NCBI RefSeq assembly: GCF_036038375.1
Contig: NZ_CP107935.1
Span: 5,766,001-5,830,000 of the forward strand
Length of the DNA stretch: 64,000 bases
Direction of reading: 5' to 3'
Source of the DNA: Streptomyces sp. NBC_00414
GTDB lineage: Bacteria > Actinomycetota > Actinomycetes > Streptomycetales > Streptomycetaceae
Shown here: positions 8,884 through 17,610 of the stretch, one piece after another
How the letters are laid out: each line of letters opens with the position of its first letter
How positions within the stretch are numbered: the stretch's first letter is position 1
The notes under the pieces: model-generated
What the model was told of the DNA's origin: nothing
Databases searched by the model: none
The model's input: only the letters and a program-made list of their open reading frames with translations
Program-made: the position numbers and the translations under genes

Positions 8884-9776
8884 CGGGCTCCCTCGGCGTT
8901 CGCGGCTCCCTCTGGTGCGCGGGCGCCCTCCACGGCGCGGGCGACCCGGACGGCGTCGGCGGTGGCCCGTACCTCGTGGACGCGGACGGCCCACGCGCCC
9001 TGGTGGGCGGCGAGCGCGGAGACCGCGGCGGTGGCGGCGTCCCGCTCCCGGGCGGGCGGCGGGGCACCCTCCGGGCCCGCCAGTACGCGGCCGAGGAACC
9101 GCTTGCGGGACGCCGCCACCAGCAAGGGGTGGCCGATCTCGCGCAGGCGGTCGAGGTGGGCGAGCAGGACGAGGTCGTGCTCGGCCTCCTTGGAGAAGCC
9201 GAGGCCCGGGTCGACGACGATGCGGTCCGGGGCGATACCGCCCGCCAGAACGGCCTCCACGCGTGCGTGCAGCTCGTCGACGACTTCGGAGACGACGTCC
9301 TCGTACGAGCCCCGTACGGTGCTGCCCTGGAGGAAGCCGCGCCAGTGCATGACCACGAAGGGGGCGCCCGCGGCGGCGACGGCGGGGATCATCGCCGGGT
9401 CGGCGAGGCCGCCGCTGACGTCGTTGACGAGGAGGGCGCCCGCGGCGAGCGAGTGCTCGGCGACGGAGGCGCGCATCGTGTCGACGGAGACCGTGACGCC
9501 CTCGGAGGCGAGGCCGCGCACGACGGGTATGACGCGTTTGAGTTCCTCCGCCTCGTCGACGCGGGCGGCGCCCGGGCGGGTGGACTCACCGCCCACGTCG
9601 ACCAGGTCGGCGCCCTCGGAGACCAGGTCGAGCCCGTGCTTGACGGCGGCGGTCGTGTCGAACCAGTGGCCCCCGTCCGAGAACGAATCGGGGGTCACGT
9701 TCACGACACCCATGACCGCGCAGCGGTCCCATGCCGGGAGCCCTGACACTTGGCCTCGCCCGCTCATCTTGCTCAT
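8880..9776 (-). CDS. folP: dihydropteroate synthase
   Basis: 298 aa. It condenses 6-hydroxymethyl-dihydropterin pyrophosphate with p-aminobenzoate. Signatures are VMGVVNVTPDSFSDGG near the N-terminus, DVGGESTRPGA, a VNDVSGG strand, and the C-terminal ASRKRFLG pterin-pyrophosphate site. The protein is slightly extended at the C-terminus by an Ala-rich tail. ATG 9776 (MSKMSGRG) was chosen; a second ATG three codons later is possible. It is likely the first gene of folP-NTF2-folB-folK-DUF3180. Confidence 0.95.
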   Translation of the reverse strand: MSKMSGRGQVSGLPAWDRCAVMGVVNVTPDSFSDGGHWFDTTAAVKHGLDLVSEGADLVDVGGESTRPGAARVDEAEELKRVIPVVRGLASEGVTVSVDTMRASVAEHSLAAGALLVNDVSGGLADPAMIPAVAAAGAPFVVMHWRGFLQGSTVRGSYEDVVSEVVDELHARVEAVLAGGIAPDRIVVDPGLGFSKEAEHDLVLLAHLDRLREIGHPLLVAASRKRFLGRVLAGPEGAPPPARERDAATAAVSALAAHQGAWAVRVHEVRATADAVRVARAVEGARAPEGAANAEGAR

Positions 9777-9912
9777 ACCGTCCAGCCTAGGGCCTGTCTG
9801 ATGATTCCCTTCGTCGTCCGCAGACCTGCCCGGACCGGCCACCGCGCGGCGCGGGGGTGGGCGTCGCGAGGCGGCCGGGGCCCGTCGTGGGGGAGCGGCG
9901 GGGCGGGGGCGG

Positions 9913-11904
9913 TCAGGCCGCTCGCACGTCGCGTTCCGCCAGTGCGTGGGCGCAGGGGCGGGGCGCCTTCGGGTGGCGGCGCAGGACGTGCGGGAGGGCG
10001 AGGCTCAGGAAGCCCTCGGCCTGCAGGGCGGCGAGGCCGATGCGGGGGAGGTCGCGGGAGGTGCGGTAGACGACGAAGCGGGGCTCCCAGCGGGGGCGGA
10101 ACTTCGCGTTGAACTTGTAGAGCGACTCGATCTGGAACCAGCGGGAGAGGAACACCAGCAGACCGCGCCAGACCCGCAGGACCGGTCCCGCGCCGATCTT
10201 CTCGCCGCGGGCCAGGGCCGCGCGGAACATCGCGAAGTTCAGCGAGACGCGGGTGACGCCCAGCCGGGGGGCCGCCTGGAGGGCCGCCACGATGAGGAGT
10301 TCGTTCATGCCGGGGTCCGCCGAGCGGTCGCGGCGCATGAGGTCCAGGGAGACTCCGTCCACGCCCCAGGGCACGAAGTGGAGCACGGCCTTCAGGTCGC
10401 CGTAGGGGCCGGGCCCGGCGCTGGTCCACCCGTCCCCGGTCGTCCGTCCGGCCCCGGCCGTCGTTCCGTCCGCGGCTCCGCCGGGGCCGGATGTCCGGGC
10501 GGAGCCCCGTCGCGCCGGACCCTCCACCCGGTGCGCCGTCGCGATGAGACAGTCGCCGTCCGCCGGGTCGCCGACGCGGCCGAGCGCCATGGAGAAACCG
10601 CGCTCGGTGTCCGTGCCGCGCCAGTCCTCCGCGGCCCTGCGGATCCGGTCCAGCTCGCCCTCGCCGAGGTCACGGATGCGCCGGACCCGGGTCTCGTAAC
10701 CAGCCCGCTCGATGCGCTTCACCATCTGGCGCACGTTCCGCATCGCGCGCCCGGCCAGGGAGAAATCCGCGACGTCCACCACCGCCTCGTCGCCCAGTTC
10801 GAGGGCGTCGAGGCCGGTCTCGCGGGTCCAGACCTCGCCGCCCGTCTCGGAGCAGCCCATGACGGCGGGCGTCCAGGAGTGGGCCCTCGCCTCGTCCATG
10901 AAGCGCTCGATGGCGCCCGGCCAGGCCTCGACGTCGCCGATCGGGTCGCCGCTGGCGAGCATCACGCCGGAGACGACGCGGTAGGTCACGGCCGCCTTTC
11001 CGCTGGGGGAGAAGACGACCGCCTTGTCGCGGCGGAGCGCGAAGTGGCCGAGCGAGTCACGACCGCCGTGCTTGTCCAGCAGGGCGCGCAGACGCGTCTC
11101 GTCGTCCTCGGTGAGGCGCGCGGCCGGGTGTTCGGGGCGGAAGGCCAGGTAGATCGTGGTCACAGCGGTCAGCAGGCCGAGCGCGCCGAGGGAGAAGGCC
11201 ACCGTCCAGGACGTGGTGCCCGTGTAGTCGAGGGGCCCTTCCAGACCGAACAGGCCGTACAGCACATGCTCGATACGGTCCGCGAGGCTCGGGTCGCCGA
11301 CCATGCGGTGGGGGTGGACGCTGACGATGACCAGGCCGAGGGCGAGTGAACCGGCGCCCATGAGGACGAAGTTGGCGAGCGCCCGCCAGCGGCTGCGCGG
11401 GTCGGGCAGCGCCGTGAACTCGCCGCGGTGCCGCAGCAGCGGGGCGAGCAGCGCGAGCGAGACGAGGACGCCGATGAGCGAGTGCCGGTACGTGAACTGA
11501 GCGAGGGCACCCGCCGGGAGCAGTACCACCGCGGCCCGCCACGCCCGCCGCTTGCGCCGGCGCAGACCGTGGGCCAGGAGCAGCAGCAGGACGCCCGCGC
11601 TGAGCGACAGGGCGGCGGCGAACGGGCCGAGCGCGCCCGGCAGTACCTCCGCGAGCGTGTGCATACGGCTGTGGCGGAAGCGCGGGAAGACACCCGCGGC
11701 GATGTCCAGGACTCCTACGAGCGTGCAGGCTCTGGCGACCAGTGCGGGGACGGCCTCGCCGCGCGGACCGCGGAGCACGCCCCGCAGGCGCCCCGTCCGT
11801 TCCGGAACCTCGCCCGACTTTTCGCCATCTATCCTGACAGACATCGCATCCCGTGGTTCTGCGAGAGACCTTGAATCCGGTGCCAATCCGGCATCCGGCG
11901 ACAT
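9913..11904 (-). CDS. aminoacyl-phosphatidylglycerol synthase-like membrane protein (MprF/LysX family, DUF2156)
   Basis: About 663 aa. The N-terminal half has roughly six membrane helices (for example the segments beginning ALVARACTLVG and ALGPFAAALSLSAG). The C-terminal half is the GNAT-like aminoacyl-tRNA-dependent transferase domain, with VVFSPSGKAAVTYRVVSGVM, ASGDPIGD and the closing ESLYKFNAKFRPRWEPR signature. There is no lysyl-tRNA synthetase domain, unlike mycobacterial LysX. A Gly/Thr-rich insertion (about 35 residues) interrupts the transferase domain. Family members transfer an amino acid from tRNA to a membrane lipid. ATG 11904 has GAGGG 6 nt upstream; ATG 11844 is an alternative. 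It is divergent from an esterase gene 143 nt away. Confidence 0.85.
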   Translation of the reverse strand: MSPDAGLAPDSRSLAEPRDAMSVRIDGEKSGEVPERTGRLRGVLRGPRGEAVPALVARACTLVGVLDIAAGVFPRFRHSRMHTLAEVLPGALGPFAAALSLSAGVLLLLLAHGLRRRKRRAWRAAVVLLPAGALAQFTYRHSLIGVLVSLALLAPLLRHRGEFTALPDPRSRWRALANFVLMGAGSLALGLVIVSVHPHRMVGDPSLADRIEHVLYGLFGLEGPLDYTGTTSWTVAFSLGALGLLTAVTTIYLAFRPEHPAARLTEDDETRLRALLDKHGGRDSLGHFALRRDKAVVFSPSGKAAVTYRVVSGVMLASGDPIGDVEAWPGAIERFMDEARAHSWTPAVMGCSETGGEVWTRETGLDALELGDEAVVDVADFSLAGRAMRNVRQMVKRIERAGYETRVRRIRDLGEGELDRIRRAAEDWRGTDTERGFSMALGRVGDPADGDCLIATAHRVEGPARRGSARTSGPGGAADGTTAGAGRTTGDGWTSAGPGPYGDLKAVLHFVPWGVDGVSLDLMRRDRSADPGMNELLIVAALQAAPRLGVTRVSLNFAMFRAALARGEKIGAGPVLRVWRGLLVFLSRWFQIESLYKFNAKFRPRWEPRFVVYRTSRDLPRIGLAALQAEGFLSLALPHVLRRHPKAPRPCAHALAERDVRAA

Positions 11905-12047
11905 TGCGCCCTCTAGGACGGTGTCTTGAGGAGCCAGGTTCACTCCCGTGCGGAAAACCGCTCCAAAGGGCAAGGAAAGACCGGGGCAAGTCGCCGTGAA
12001 GGAAGCGGTGTCGGCCACCGGTCGGAAAGCGCAGGCAGGAACAGCCC

Positions 12048-13172
12048 ATGGGTCTCACGAGCAACAAGGTGCTGGCACTGGTGGTCCTCGTCGCCGTGCT
12101 GCTGTTCGTCGGCACGGTGTGGTTCTGGCCGCTGCTCGCGCGTCGCGGCTGGCGTGCCGTGTCGGGGCGGATCGCCCTGCTGACGGCCACTCAGGTCGCG
12201 GTCTTCGTGTCGGTCGGCCTCGGCGCCAACCAGGCCTTCGGCTTCTACGCGAGCTGGGCCGACCTCTTCGGCCGGGAGTCAGGGCAGGGCGTGGTGGTCG
12301 ACCACGACCCCGGGGACGCGGCCGGGCCGCTCGAAGTGGTCGGCACGCGGCAGGTCAACGTGTCCGGCGGGGCGCGGCCGCAGATCGGCGGTCAGCTCCA
12401 GAAGGTCGACCTGGTGGGCCGGCGGACGCACATCGCCAGTCCCGCGTACGTCTATCTGCCGCCGGAGTACTTCCAGCCGCAGTACCGCACCCGGACCTTC
12501 CCGGCCGCTGTCGTGCTCACCGGCTATCCGGGCACCGCGGAGGCGCTCATCAAGGGCCTGCACTATCCGCAGACCGCCCACGCGCTGGCCAAGGACGGCC
12601 GGATGCAGCCGATGATCCTGGTCATGATGCGGCCGACCGTCGCGCCGCCGCGCGACACCGAGTGCGTGGACGTGCCCGGCGGGCCGCGGACCGAGTCGTT
12701 CTTCGCCGAGGACGTCCCCGACGCCGTGTCACATCACTACAGGGTGGGCGCAAAACCCGGCAGCTGGGGCATCGTCGGTGACTCGACGGGCGGCTACTGC
12801 GCGCTCAAGCTCGCGATCCACCACCCGAGAACGTACGCCGCCGGGGCGGGCCTCTCCCCGTACTACCGGCCGCCGACCGACCCCACGACGGGCGATCTCT
12901 TCCACGGGGACGAGGAGTTGCGCGACAGCGCCGACCTGATGTGGTTCCTCAAGCACCGGCCCGCGCCCAACACCTCGCTGCTCGTCAGCAGCAGCAGGCA
13001 GGGCGAGAGCAACTACCAGGAGACGCTGAGGTTCATCGACCTGGTCGGGGCGAAGAAGCCGACCCGGATCTCGTCGATCATCCTCGACAGCGGCGGGCAC
13101 AACTTCAACACCTGGCGGCGCGAGATCCCGGCGACCCTCCAGTGGCTCAGCGGGCGGCTGAGCGACCGCTGA
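12048..13172 (+). CDS. membrane-anchored alpha/beta-hydrolase (esterase D family)
   Basis: 374 aa. Two N-terminal hydrophobic segments (residues 5-30 and 42-62) anchor a large hydrolase domain that probably faces outward. The nucleophile elbow GDSTGG is at 244-249 (Ser246), VLTGYPG near 156 is the likely oxyanion region, and DSGGHNFNTW at 347-356 supplies the probable catalytic His351. ATG 12048 is preceded by GGCAGGAACAG. It is divergent from the aminoacyl-PG synthase-like gene. In Corynebacterium glutamicum an aaPGS homologue acts with an adjacent putative esterase in alanyl-lipid formation, which makes the same role plausible here. Confidence 0.85.
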   Translation: MGLTSNKVLALVVLVAVLLFVGTVWFWPLLARRGWRAVSGRIALLTATQVAVFVSVGLGANQAFGFYASWADLFGRESGQGVVVDHDPGDAAGPLEVVGTRQVNVSGGARPQIGGQLQKVDLVGRRTHIASPAYVYLPPEYFQPQYRTRTFPAAVVLTGYPGTAEALIKGLHYPQTAHALAKDGRMQPMILVMMRPTVAPPRDTECVDVPGGPRTESFFAEDVPDAVSHHYRVGAKPGSWGIVGDSTGGYCALKLAIHHPRTYAAGAGLSPYYRPPTDPTTGDLFHGDEELRDSADLMWFLKHRPAPNTSLLVSSSRQGESNYQETLRFIDLVGAKKPTRISSIILDSGGHNFNTWRREIPATLQWLSGRLSDR

Positions 13173-13244
13173 GCGGCCTTTCCGCCCAGGACATTGCGCG
13201 GTCCTTCCGCCGAGGACACCGCGCGGCCTTCCGCCGAGGACCCT
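13171..13244 (+). repeat. three imperfect 24-26 bp tandem repeats
   Basis: Immediately after the esterase stop the motif CGCGGNCCTTCCGCCGAGGA occurs three times with minor changes (13171-13195, 13196-13219, 13220-13244), the first copy being the most divergent. No function is apparent. Confidence 0.7.
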
Positions 13245-13616
13245 GAGCGGCCGGCGGCCGAGGGCGCCGACGGTTCCGTACTCGAATACGCGGTGGAGTT
13301 CGCGGAATTCACCGGGCCGAAGATTCTTTCGGATCTCGGGAAGTGCGGTGGCAAGACCGGGATCGCGGCCGGTGGTGAATGCGCGGAGCTTGATCGAGAA
13401 GTGGCAAGCCGGCCACGTGGGAGCCGGCCTCGAATAGGCGGACGGCGGGCGGACCGTGTGTGGCCCGTGCGAGCGCTGGTGACAGGCCCAAGTGGCGGTC
13501 CGGGAGCGGCCGGTGCGGGGATTGTCCGGTGAAGGGGCGGTGAGAAGGTTTCGGTGTGGCTGCGTTTTTGCCATGCGGGGCACCATCATTCGCCTACGCG
13601 CGGTAAGTTTCTGGCC
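13173..13616. other. 444-nt gap without a convincing gene
   Basis: Apart from the tandem repeats at its start, it contains a less GC-rich patch around 13290-13345 with a small hairpin (CCGAA/TTCGG) and several GCCGGC inverted motifs near 13405-13435 that could terminate the esterase transcript. A 112-codon open frame spans the repeats but lacks a ribosome binding site and resembles no family, so I do not call it. Confidence 0.5.
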
Positions 13617-15563
13617 ATGCCACGAGGACGTCACCGCCATTCCCCACCTCTGCACCGGCTGTTGCCCCCCTCGGCGATCGCAGGCGTATCAGCCGTCTGC
13701 GCCGTTGGGCCATGGCTGTTCTCCGAACCGTGGGTGCTCCGAGGTCTGGCCGCGGGCGCCGCGGTGACGGCTGTCGTGGGCGCGATCGTCATGCGCCGCT
13801 GGGACGCGTCGGCGGGCATGCGCGTCGCGGACCTCGCGCGCGGGCGTGCGAGCGACGAGTGGCGTCACGAGGAGCGGGTCGCCGAACTTGAGAGCGATCT
13901 GGACGAGTCGCGCGAGCTGCGTACCAAGCTGGAGCAACGGCTGCGTGCCAAGCGGGCCGAGCTGGCCGGGCTGCGCAACGAACACGCCGCGCTGCTGCGG
14001 CGGTACGCCACGGCGGAGACCGAGCGGGCCACCGCGCTGGAGGGCCGCCGGCTCCTCGAGATAGAGGCCGCTCCGGCCCCGGAGTCGCCCGACACGGCCT
14101 CGACGGCCGAGGAGACGACTCCTGAGGGATCCGGAGCCACGGCTTCCGAGGAGACGGTGCCCGAGGCGACGGCGGCGACGGTCCAGGCGGCCCTCGCGGC
14201 GTCCTCCGCGGCCTCGGTCCTCTATGTGAAGGCCAACGCGGCGCTGGACCGGCTCACGGGAGCCGTCAAGGCCCGCGCGGCCGAGGACGCGGCTCCGGCC
14301 GGCGACCCGTCCGAGGACGGGCCCACGGCCGAGTCCGAGGACGCCACCCCCGCCGAGGCGGCAGCTTCGGAGGAAGCGGCTCCGGAGGAAGCGGCTTCGG
14401 AGAAGTCCGGCCCGGCGTCGGCCGACTCTCCGACGGACGGATCCATAGCCGCCGAAGCCGAAACCGAAGTCCAAGCCGAAGCCGAAGTCCAAGCCGAGGC
14501 TGACGAGGGCACCGGTGCCGGCGCCGCTGAGGACGACGCCGCGGCAGCCGCCCCCGGGACGGCCGACTCCCGGTCCGCCCAGGCCGGTTCGGCGCAGGCA
14601 GACGCAGCTTCGACGCGGGCGGGCACGGCGACGAACGGCACGGCGTCCGACGGTCCGGCCCCGGACGACCCGGACACCGGCGGCCCCGCGCCGACCACGC
14701 CCCCCAAGGGCGGCCCCGTCAAGCGGACCCCCGCGAAGGGCGGTGCCCGGAAGGGTTCGCCGTCGCCGGGCGGCCCCGGCAAGGGCGCGCCCCGGCCGGG
14801 CGGTACCCCGAAGGCCGCCGCCGCTTCCGCCGCCACGGCGGGCGGAGCCACGACGGGTGCCCCGGCGAAGGCCGACACCCGCCAGGAGGGCGAGGCGCTG
14901 GGGAAGCCCGAGGCGGTCGGCGGGCACGAGCGCACGGCCGCCGCGACCGCCCCGAGACCCACGCAGGCCGCCGAATCCGTACGGCCCCACGCGGAGTCCG
15001 CCGCGCAGCCCGCCGGGACCGCGCGGCCCCGCGCACGGTCCGGTGCCGTCGGCGTGACGTCCCTGCAGTCCACCGCGACCCGCACCGCGTCCCGGCCCGC
15101 GCCGGACACCGCCCCAGCGCCGGAGGCGTCGTCGGGCAGCGCCCTCGCGCGTCCCACCCCGGCGGAAGTGGCCCGCGTACAGCAGCCGCCCTCGGCGGGT
15201 CCGTCCCGGACGAGTGCCGCCGCGCTGACGCCCGCCGCGCGGCCCACGCGCCCCGCCGGGCACTTCACCGTGCCCACCGCCGTGGCGGTCGCACCGGCCA
15301 CGCCCGTGCGGCGCCCCTCCGTCGAGGGCGGTTTCGACTTCTTCGGTACGCAGAAGGGCGCGGAAGCGCTGGAGGCCGTGCAGAACGAGGACCTCGCCGA
15401 CGTGGTCGGCCAGGAGGCCCTCGCGCTCCACAAGGCCGAGGCCGAGTCCGGTTTCAAGCCCGTGGGCGAGGAGTCGCGCGGTGTCGGCCAGGTCATCGAC
15501 CTGACCGCGCACGACGAGACGGAGCAGATCGACCTGACGGAACTGCGGAGCGCGGTCTCCTAG
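13617..15563 (+). CDS. large low-complexity membrane protein with coiled coil, function unknown
   Basis: 648 aa from ATG 13617; the first in-frame start is 21 codons earlier. A basic N-terminus is followed by two adjacent hydrophobic segments (about residues 17-36 and 43-60). Next is a charged coiled-coil stretch (EERVAELESDLDESRELRTK and onward, about 85-150). About 400 residues of Ala/Pro/Glu/Thr low complexity follow, including a QAEAEVQAEAD repeat, then an ordered C-terminus containing GGFDFFGTQKG and IDLTAHDETEQIDLTEL. The architecture suggests a membrane-tethered scaffold. The middle has strong GC bias and long spurious frames on other strands. A 14-bp hairpin terminator follows. Confidence 0.75.
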   Translation: MPRGRHRHSPPLHRLLPPSAIAGVSAVCAVGPWLFSEPWVLRGLAAGAAVTAVVGAIVMRRWDASAGMRVADLARGRASDEWRHEERVAELESDLDESRELRTKLEQRLRAKRAELAGLRNEHAALLRRYATAETERATALEGRRLLEIEAAPAPESPDTASTAEETTPEGSGATASEETVPEATAATVQAALAASSAASVLYVKANAALDRLTGAVKARAAEDAAPAGDPSEDGPTAESEDATPAEAAASEEAAPEEAASEKSGPASADSPTDGSIAAEAETEVQAEAEVQAEADEGTGAGAAEDDAAAAAPGTADSRSAQAGSAQADAASTRAGTATNGTASDGPAPDDPDTGGPAPTTPPKGGPVKRTPAKGGARKGSPSPGGPGKGAPRPGGTPKAAAASAATAGGATTGAPAKADTRQEGEALGKPEAVGGHERTAAATAPRPTQAAESVRPHAESAAQPAGTARPRARSGAVGVTSLQSTATRTASRPAPDTAPAPEASSGSALARPTPAEVARVQQPPSAGPSRTSAAALTPAARPTRPAGHFTVPTAVAVAPATPVRRPSVEGGFDFFGTQKGAEALEAVQNEDLADVVGQEALALHKAEAESGFKPVGEESRGVGQVIDLTAHDETEQIDLTELRSAVS

Positions 15564-15582
15564 GCCGGAACCGAGCACACCG

Positions 15583-15615
15583 GTGAGGGCAGTGGCGATC
15601 GGCCACTGCCCTCAC
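15583..15615. terminator. bidirectional hairpin terminator
   Basis: A perfect 14-bp stem: 15583-15596 pairs with 15602-15615 around a GATCG loop. It lies between the convergent ends of the low-complexity protein gene and the PH-domain gene, and could serve both. Confidence 0.8.
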
Positions 15616-15657
15616 GCATGTCCGCGCTCTCCATGTCCGGCTCTCGGCGTCCCGCCC

Positions 15658-17031
15658 TCAGGCCATCCAGCGGTCGGGCCGGGCCTCGCGGCGGCCGGTG
15701 AGCGAACGGTCCGCCTGCGCGTACAGCAGCTCCGCCGCCTCCGAGGCGTCCCGCAGCCGGGCCGTCACCGTCTTGTTGGCCCCGGTGTCCACCCGGACGT
15801 CGGCGAGCCCCTGGTGGCGCTGCCACGGCCCCTGCTCCAGGCGCACGCTCTGCACCTTGGCGTGCGGTACGAGCGCGATGCTGCGGCGCAGCAGCCCGTG
15901 CCGGGCCACGAAGACGGTGTCGGTCACCGCGATCCCGTAACCCCGCCACCAGAACGGCACGCACCGGCCCGCCCGGCGCGGTGGCCGTTCGAGGGTGCCC
16001 GGCACGGTCACGCCGGGCAGCACGCGCGCGATGACCGACTCGGCGACCTCGCGCGGGGCGACCGGTACGAGCACGGAGTTGGACGAGCCCGCCACGTCCA
16101 GCTCGATCCGGACCCAGCCGCGGCGCCGCCACAGGAGCGGCTCGACGATGTGGATGGTCTGGACGCGCCCGGGCGGCACGGTCTCGTGCGTACGGTCGAG
16201 CAGCCCGTGGTCGATGCGGAGCCCGTCCGGGGACTCGCCCACGGTCCAGTCGTACTCGCCGACGAACCGTCCCACGCTGCTCGCGCCCGCCGCGCCGAGC
16301 AGCGGCAGCGCCGTCGCGAGCACCGTCCACACGCTGTGGGTGGCGAACCACAGCAGCGGCGGTACGACGAGCGCGGCGGCCAGCGTCCCCCAGGTGGCGC
16401 CGGTCAGGACGAGGGACACGGCGAGGACCCGGGCCGGTACGTGCAGCAGCTGCCGTACCGGTGCCTCGCCCACCTCGTGCGCCGTCTCGGGCGCGAAACC
16501 GGCGGCCCGGGCGAGCAGTTCGGCCCGCAGTATCCGGGCCTCCTCCTGGCCCAGATAGGCCAGCTCGTCCTTCTTGTCGGTCCCGACGACGTCGAGTTTG
16601 AGCTTGGCGACGCCGGCCACGCGGGCCAGCAGCGGCTGGGTGACGTCGACGGCCTGGATCCGTTCGAGCCGGATGTGCGCGGTACGCCGGAACACCAGGC
16701 CCGTACGGATGCGCAGTTCGGTGTCGGTCACCGAGAAGTGCGTGAACCACCAGCTCAGGAACCCGTAGAGGGCGGCTCCCAGGACGGCCGCGGCGAGCGT
16801 GGCCAGCAGCACGGTCGTCGTGAGCCGCATCAGCTGCCGCTGGGCCTGGTCGGGATCGTGCACGGCCCACCCGGCGAGCACGGCGACCGGCGCCCACGCG
16901 CGCCGCAGCGGAGTCACGGGATGCAGCCGCCGCTCACGCGGCAGGGATTCCGCTACCGGTACCGGCCCGGTCCTGGCCTGTATGTCATTTGCATCCTGTA
17001 CGTCCCTGGGGGTGTCCGGTGGCGTCGTCAC
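15658..17031 (-). CDS. bacterial PH-domain membrane protein, multi-domain (YdbT-like, bPH2/DUF304)
   Basis: 457 aa. Several bPH2 repeats are visible by the recurring pattern TDTELRIRTGLVFRRTAHI, DGLRIDHGLLDRTHETVP and DTVFVARHGLLRRSIALVP, each followed by a V(Q/D)(S/T) strand. Paired hydrophobic segments near residues 73-98 and 206-245 separate them. B. subtilis YdbT has the same repeat layout and, with YdbS, confers bacteriocin resistance; the biochemical role is unknown. GTG 17031 overlaps the stop of the upstream PH gene by 4 nt, giving a two-gene coupled unit. Confidence 0.87.
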   Translation of the reverse strand: MTTPPDTPRDVQDANDIQARTGPVPVAESLPRERRLHPVTPLRRAWAPVAVLAGWAVHDPDQAQRQLMRLTTTVLLATLAAAVLGAALYGFLSWWFTHFSVTDTELRIRTGLVFRRTAHIRLERIQAVDVTQPLLARVAGVAKLKLDVVGTDKKDELAYLGQEEARILRAELLARAAGFAPETAHEVGEAPVRQLLHVPARVLAVSLVLTGATWGTLAAALVVPPLLWFATHSVWTVLATALPLLGAAGASSVGRFVGEYDWTVGESPDGLRIDHGLLDRTHETVPPGRVQTIHIVEPLLWRRRGWVRIELDVAGSSNSVLVPVAPREVAESVIARVLPGVTVPGTLERPPRRAGRCVPFWWRGYGIAVTDTVFVARHGLLRRSIALVPHAKVQSVRLEQGPWQRHQGLADVRVDTGANKTVTARLRDASEAAELLYAQADRSLTGRREARPDRWMA

Positions 17032-17579
17032 AGCCCCGCCGATCGGGCCTCGCCCAGCTCGGTGAGCCGGTCGCGCAATCGTTCCGCCTCCGCCGGTACG
17101 AGCCCCGGGATACGGGCGTCCGTAGCCGCGGCGGCCGTGTGCAGCTGCACGCTCGCCAGCCCGAAGTGCCGCTCCACAGGACCGGAGGTGACCTCGACCA
17201 GCTGCATGCGCCCGTACGGCACGACGGTCTCCTCGCGCCACAGGACACCCCGGCTGATCAGCAGGTCGTCCGAGCGCTCGGCATAGCGCCAGGAACGCCA
17301 GTTGCGGCCCAGCATCGGCCAGCCCCACAGCAGCACCGCCAGGGGCAGCAGGGCGAACGCCGCCCAGCCGGGCCCGGCGAACAGACCGAGCAGCAGGCCC
17401 GTGGCGACGGTCAGCAGCCCCAGCCACACCACCAGCAACAGCCTTCGCATTCTGAGCAGCCCGGGCGGCAGCGCGATCCACACGGGCTCGTCCGTCGTGC
17501 GCCCCGCTGCGTGCCCGGACGCGTGCCCGGCCGCCTGCCCCGCTGTCTGCCCCGCGTTTTCCGAGGTCCCCGTCTCCAT
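17028..17579 (-). CDS. bacterial PH-domain membrane protein (YdbS-like)
   Basis: 183 aa. A Gly/Ala/His-rich N-terminal tail of about 35 residues precedes two membrane helices (about 47-85). A single bPH2 domain follows with YAERSDDLLISRGVLWREETVVPYGRMQLVEVTSGP. This matches YdbS, whose gene partner is YdbT, here the next gene with a 4-nt overlap. ATG 17579 was chosen. The gene is divergent from nuoD2, with only 31 nt between the two starts, so their promoters must overlap or lie inside the genes. Confidence 0.87.
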   Translation of the reverse strand: METGTSENAGQTAGQAAGHASGHAAGRTTDEPVWIALPPGLLRMRRLLLVVWLGLLTVATGLLLGLFAGPGWAAFALLPLAVLLWGWPMLGRNWRSWRYAERSDDLLISRGVLWREETVVPYGRMQLVEVTSGPVERHFGLASVQLHTAAAATDARIPGLVPAEAERLRDRLTELGEARSAGL

Positions 17580-17610
17580 ATCGCAAGCGTACGTACGACA
17601 CACTGTCCGC

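Noticed and set aside
13194..13532. 112-codon frame with PSAED repeats
   Set aside because: It is made by the tandem repeats, has no ribosome binding site and no family resemblance.
13689..15578. 629-codon Gly/Arg-rich open frame antisense to the low-complexity membrane protein
   Set aside because: It arises from GC-rich repeats; the + frame has membrane helices, a coiled coil and an ordered C-terminus.
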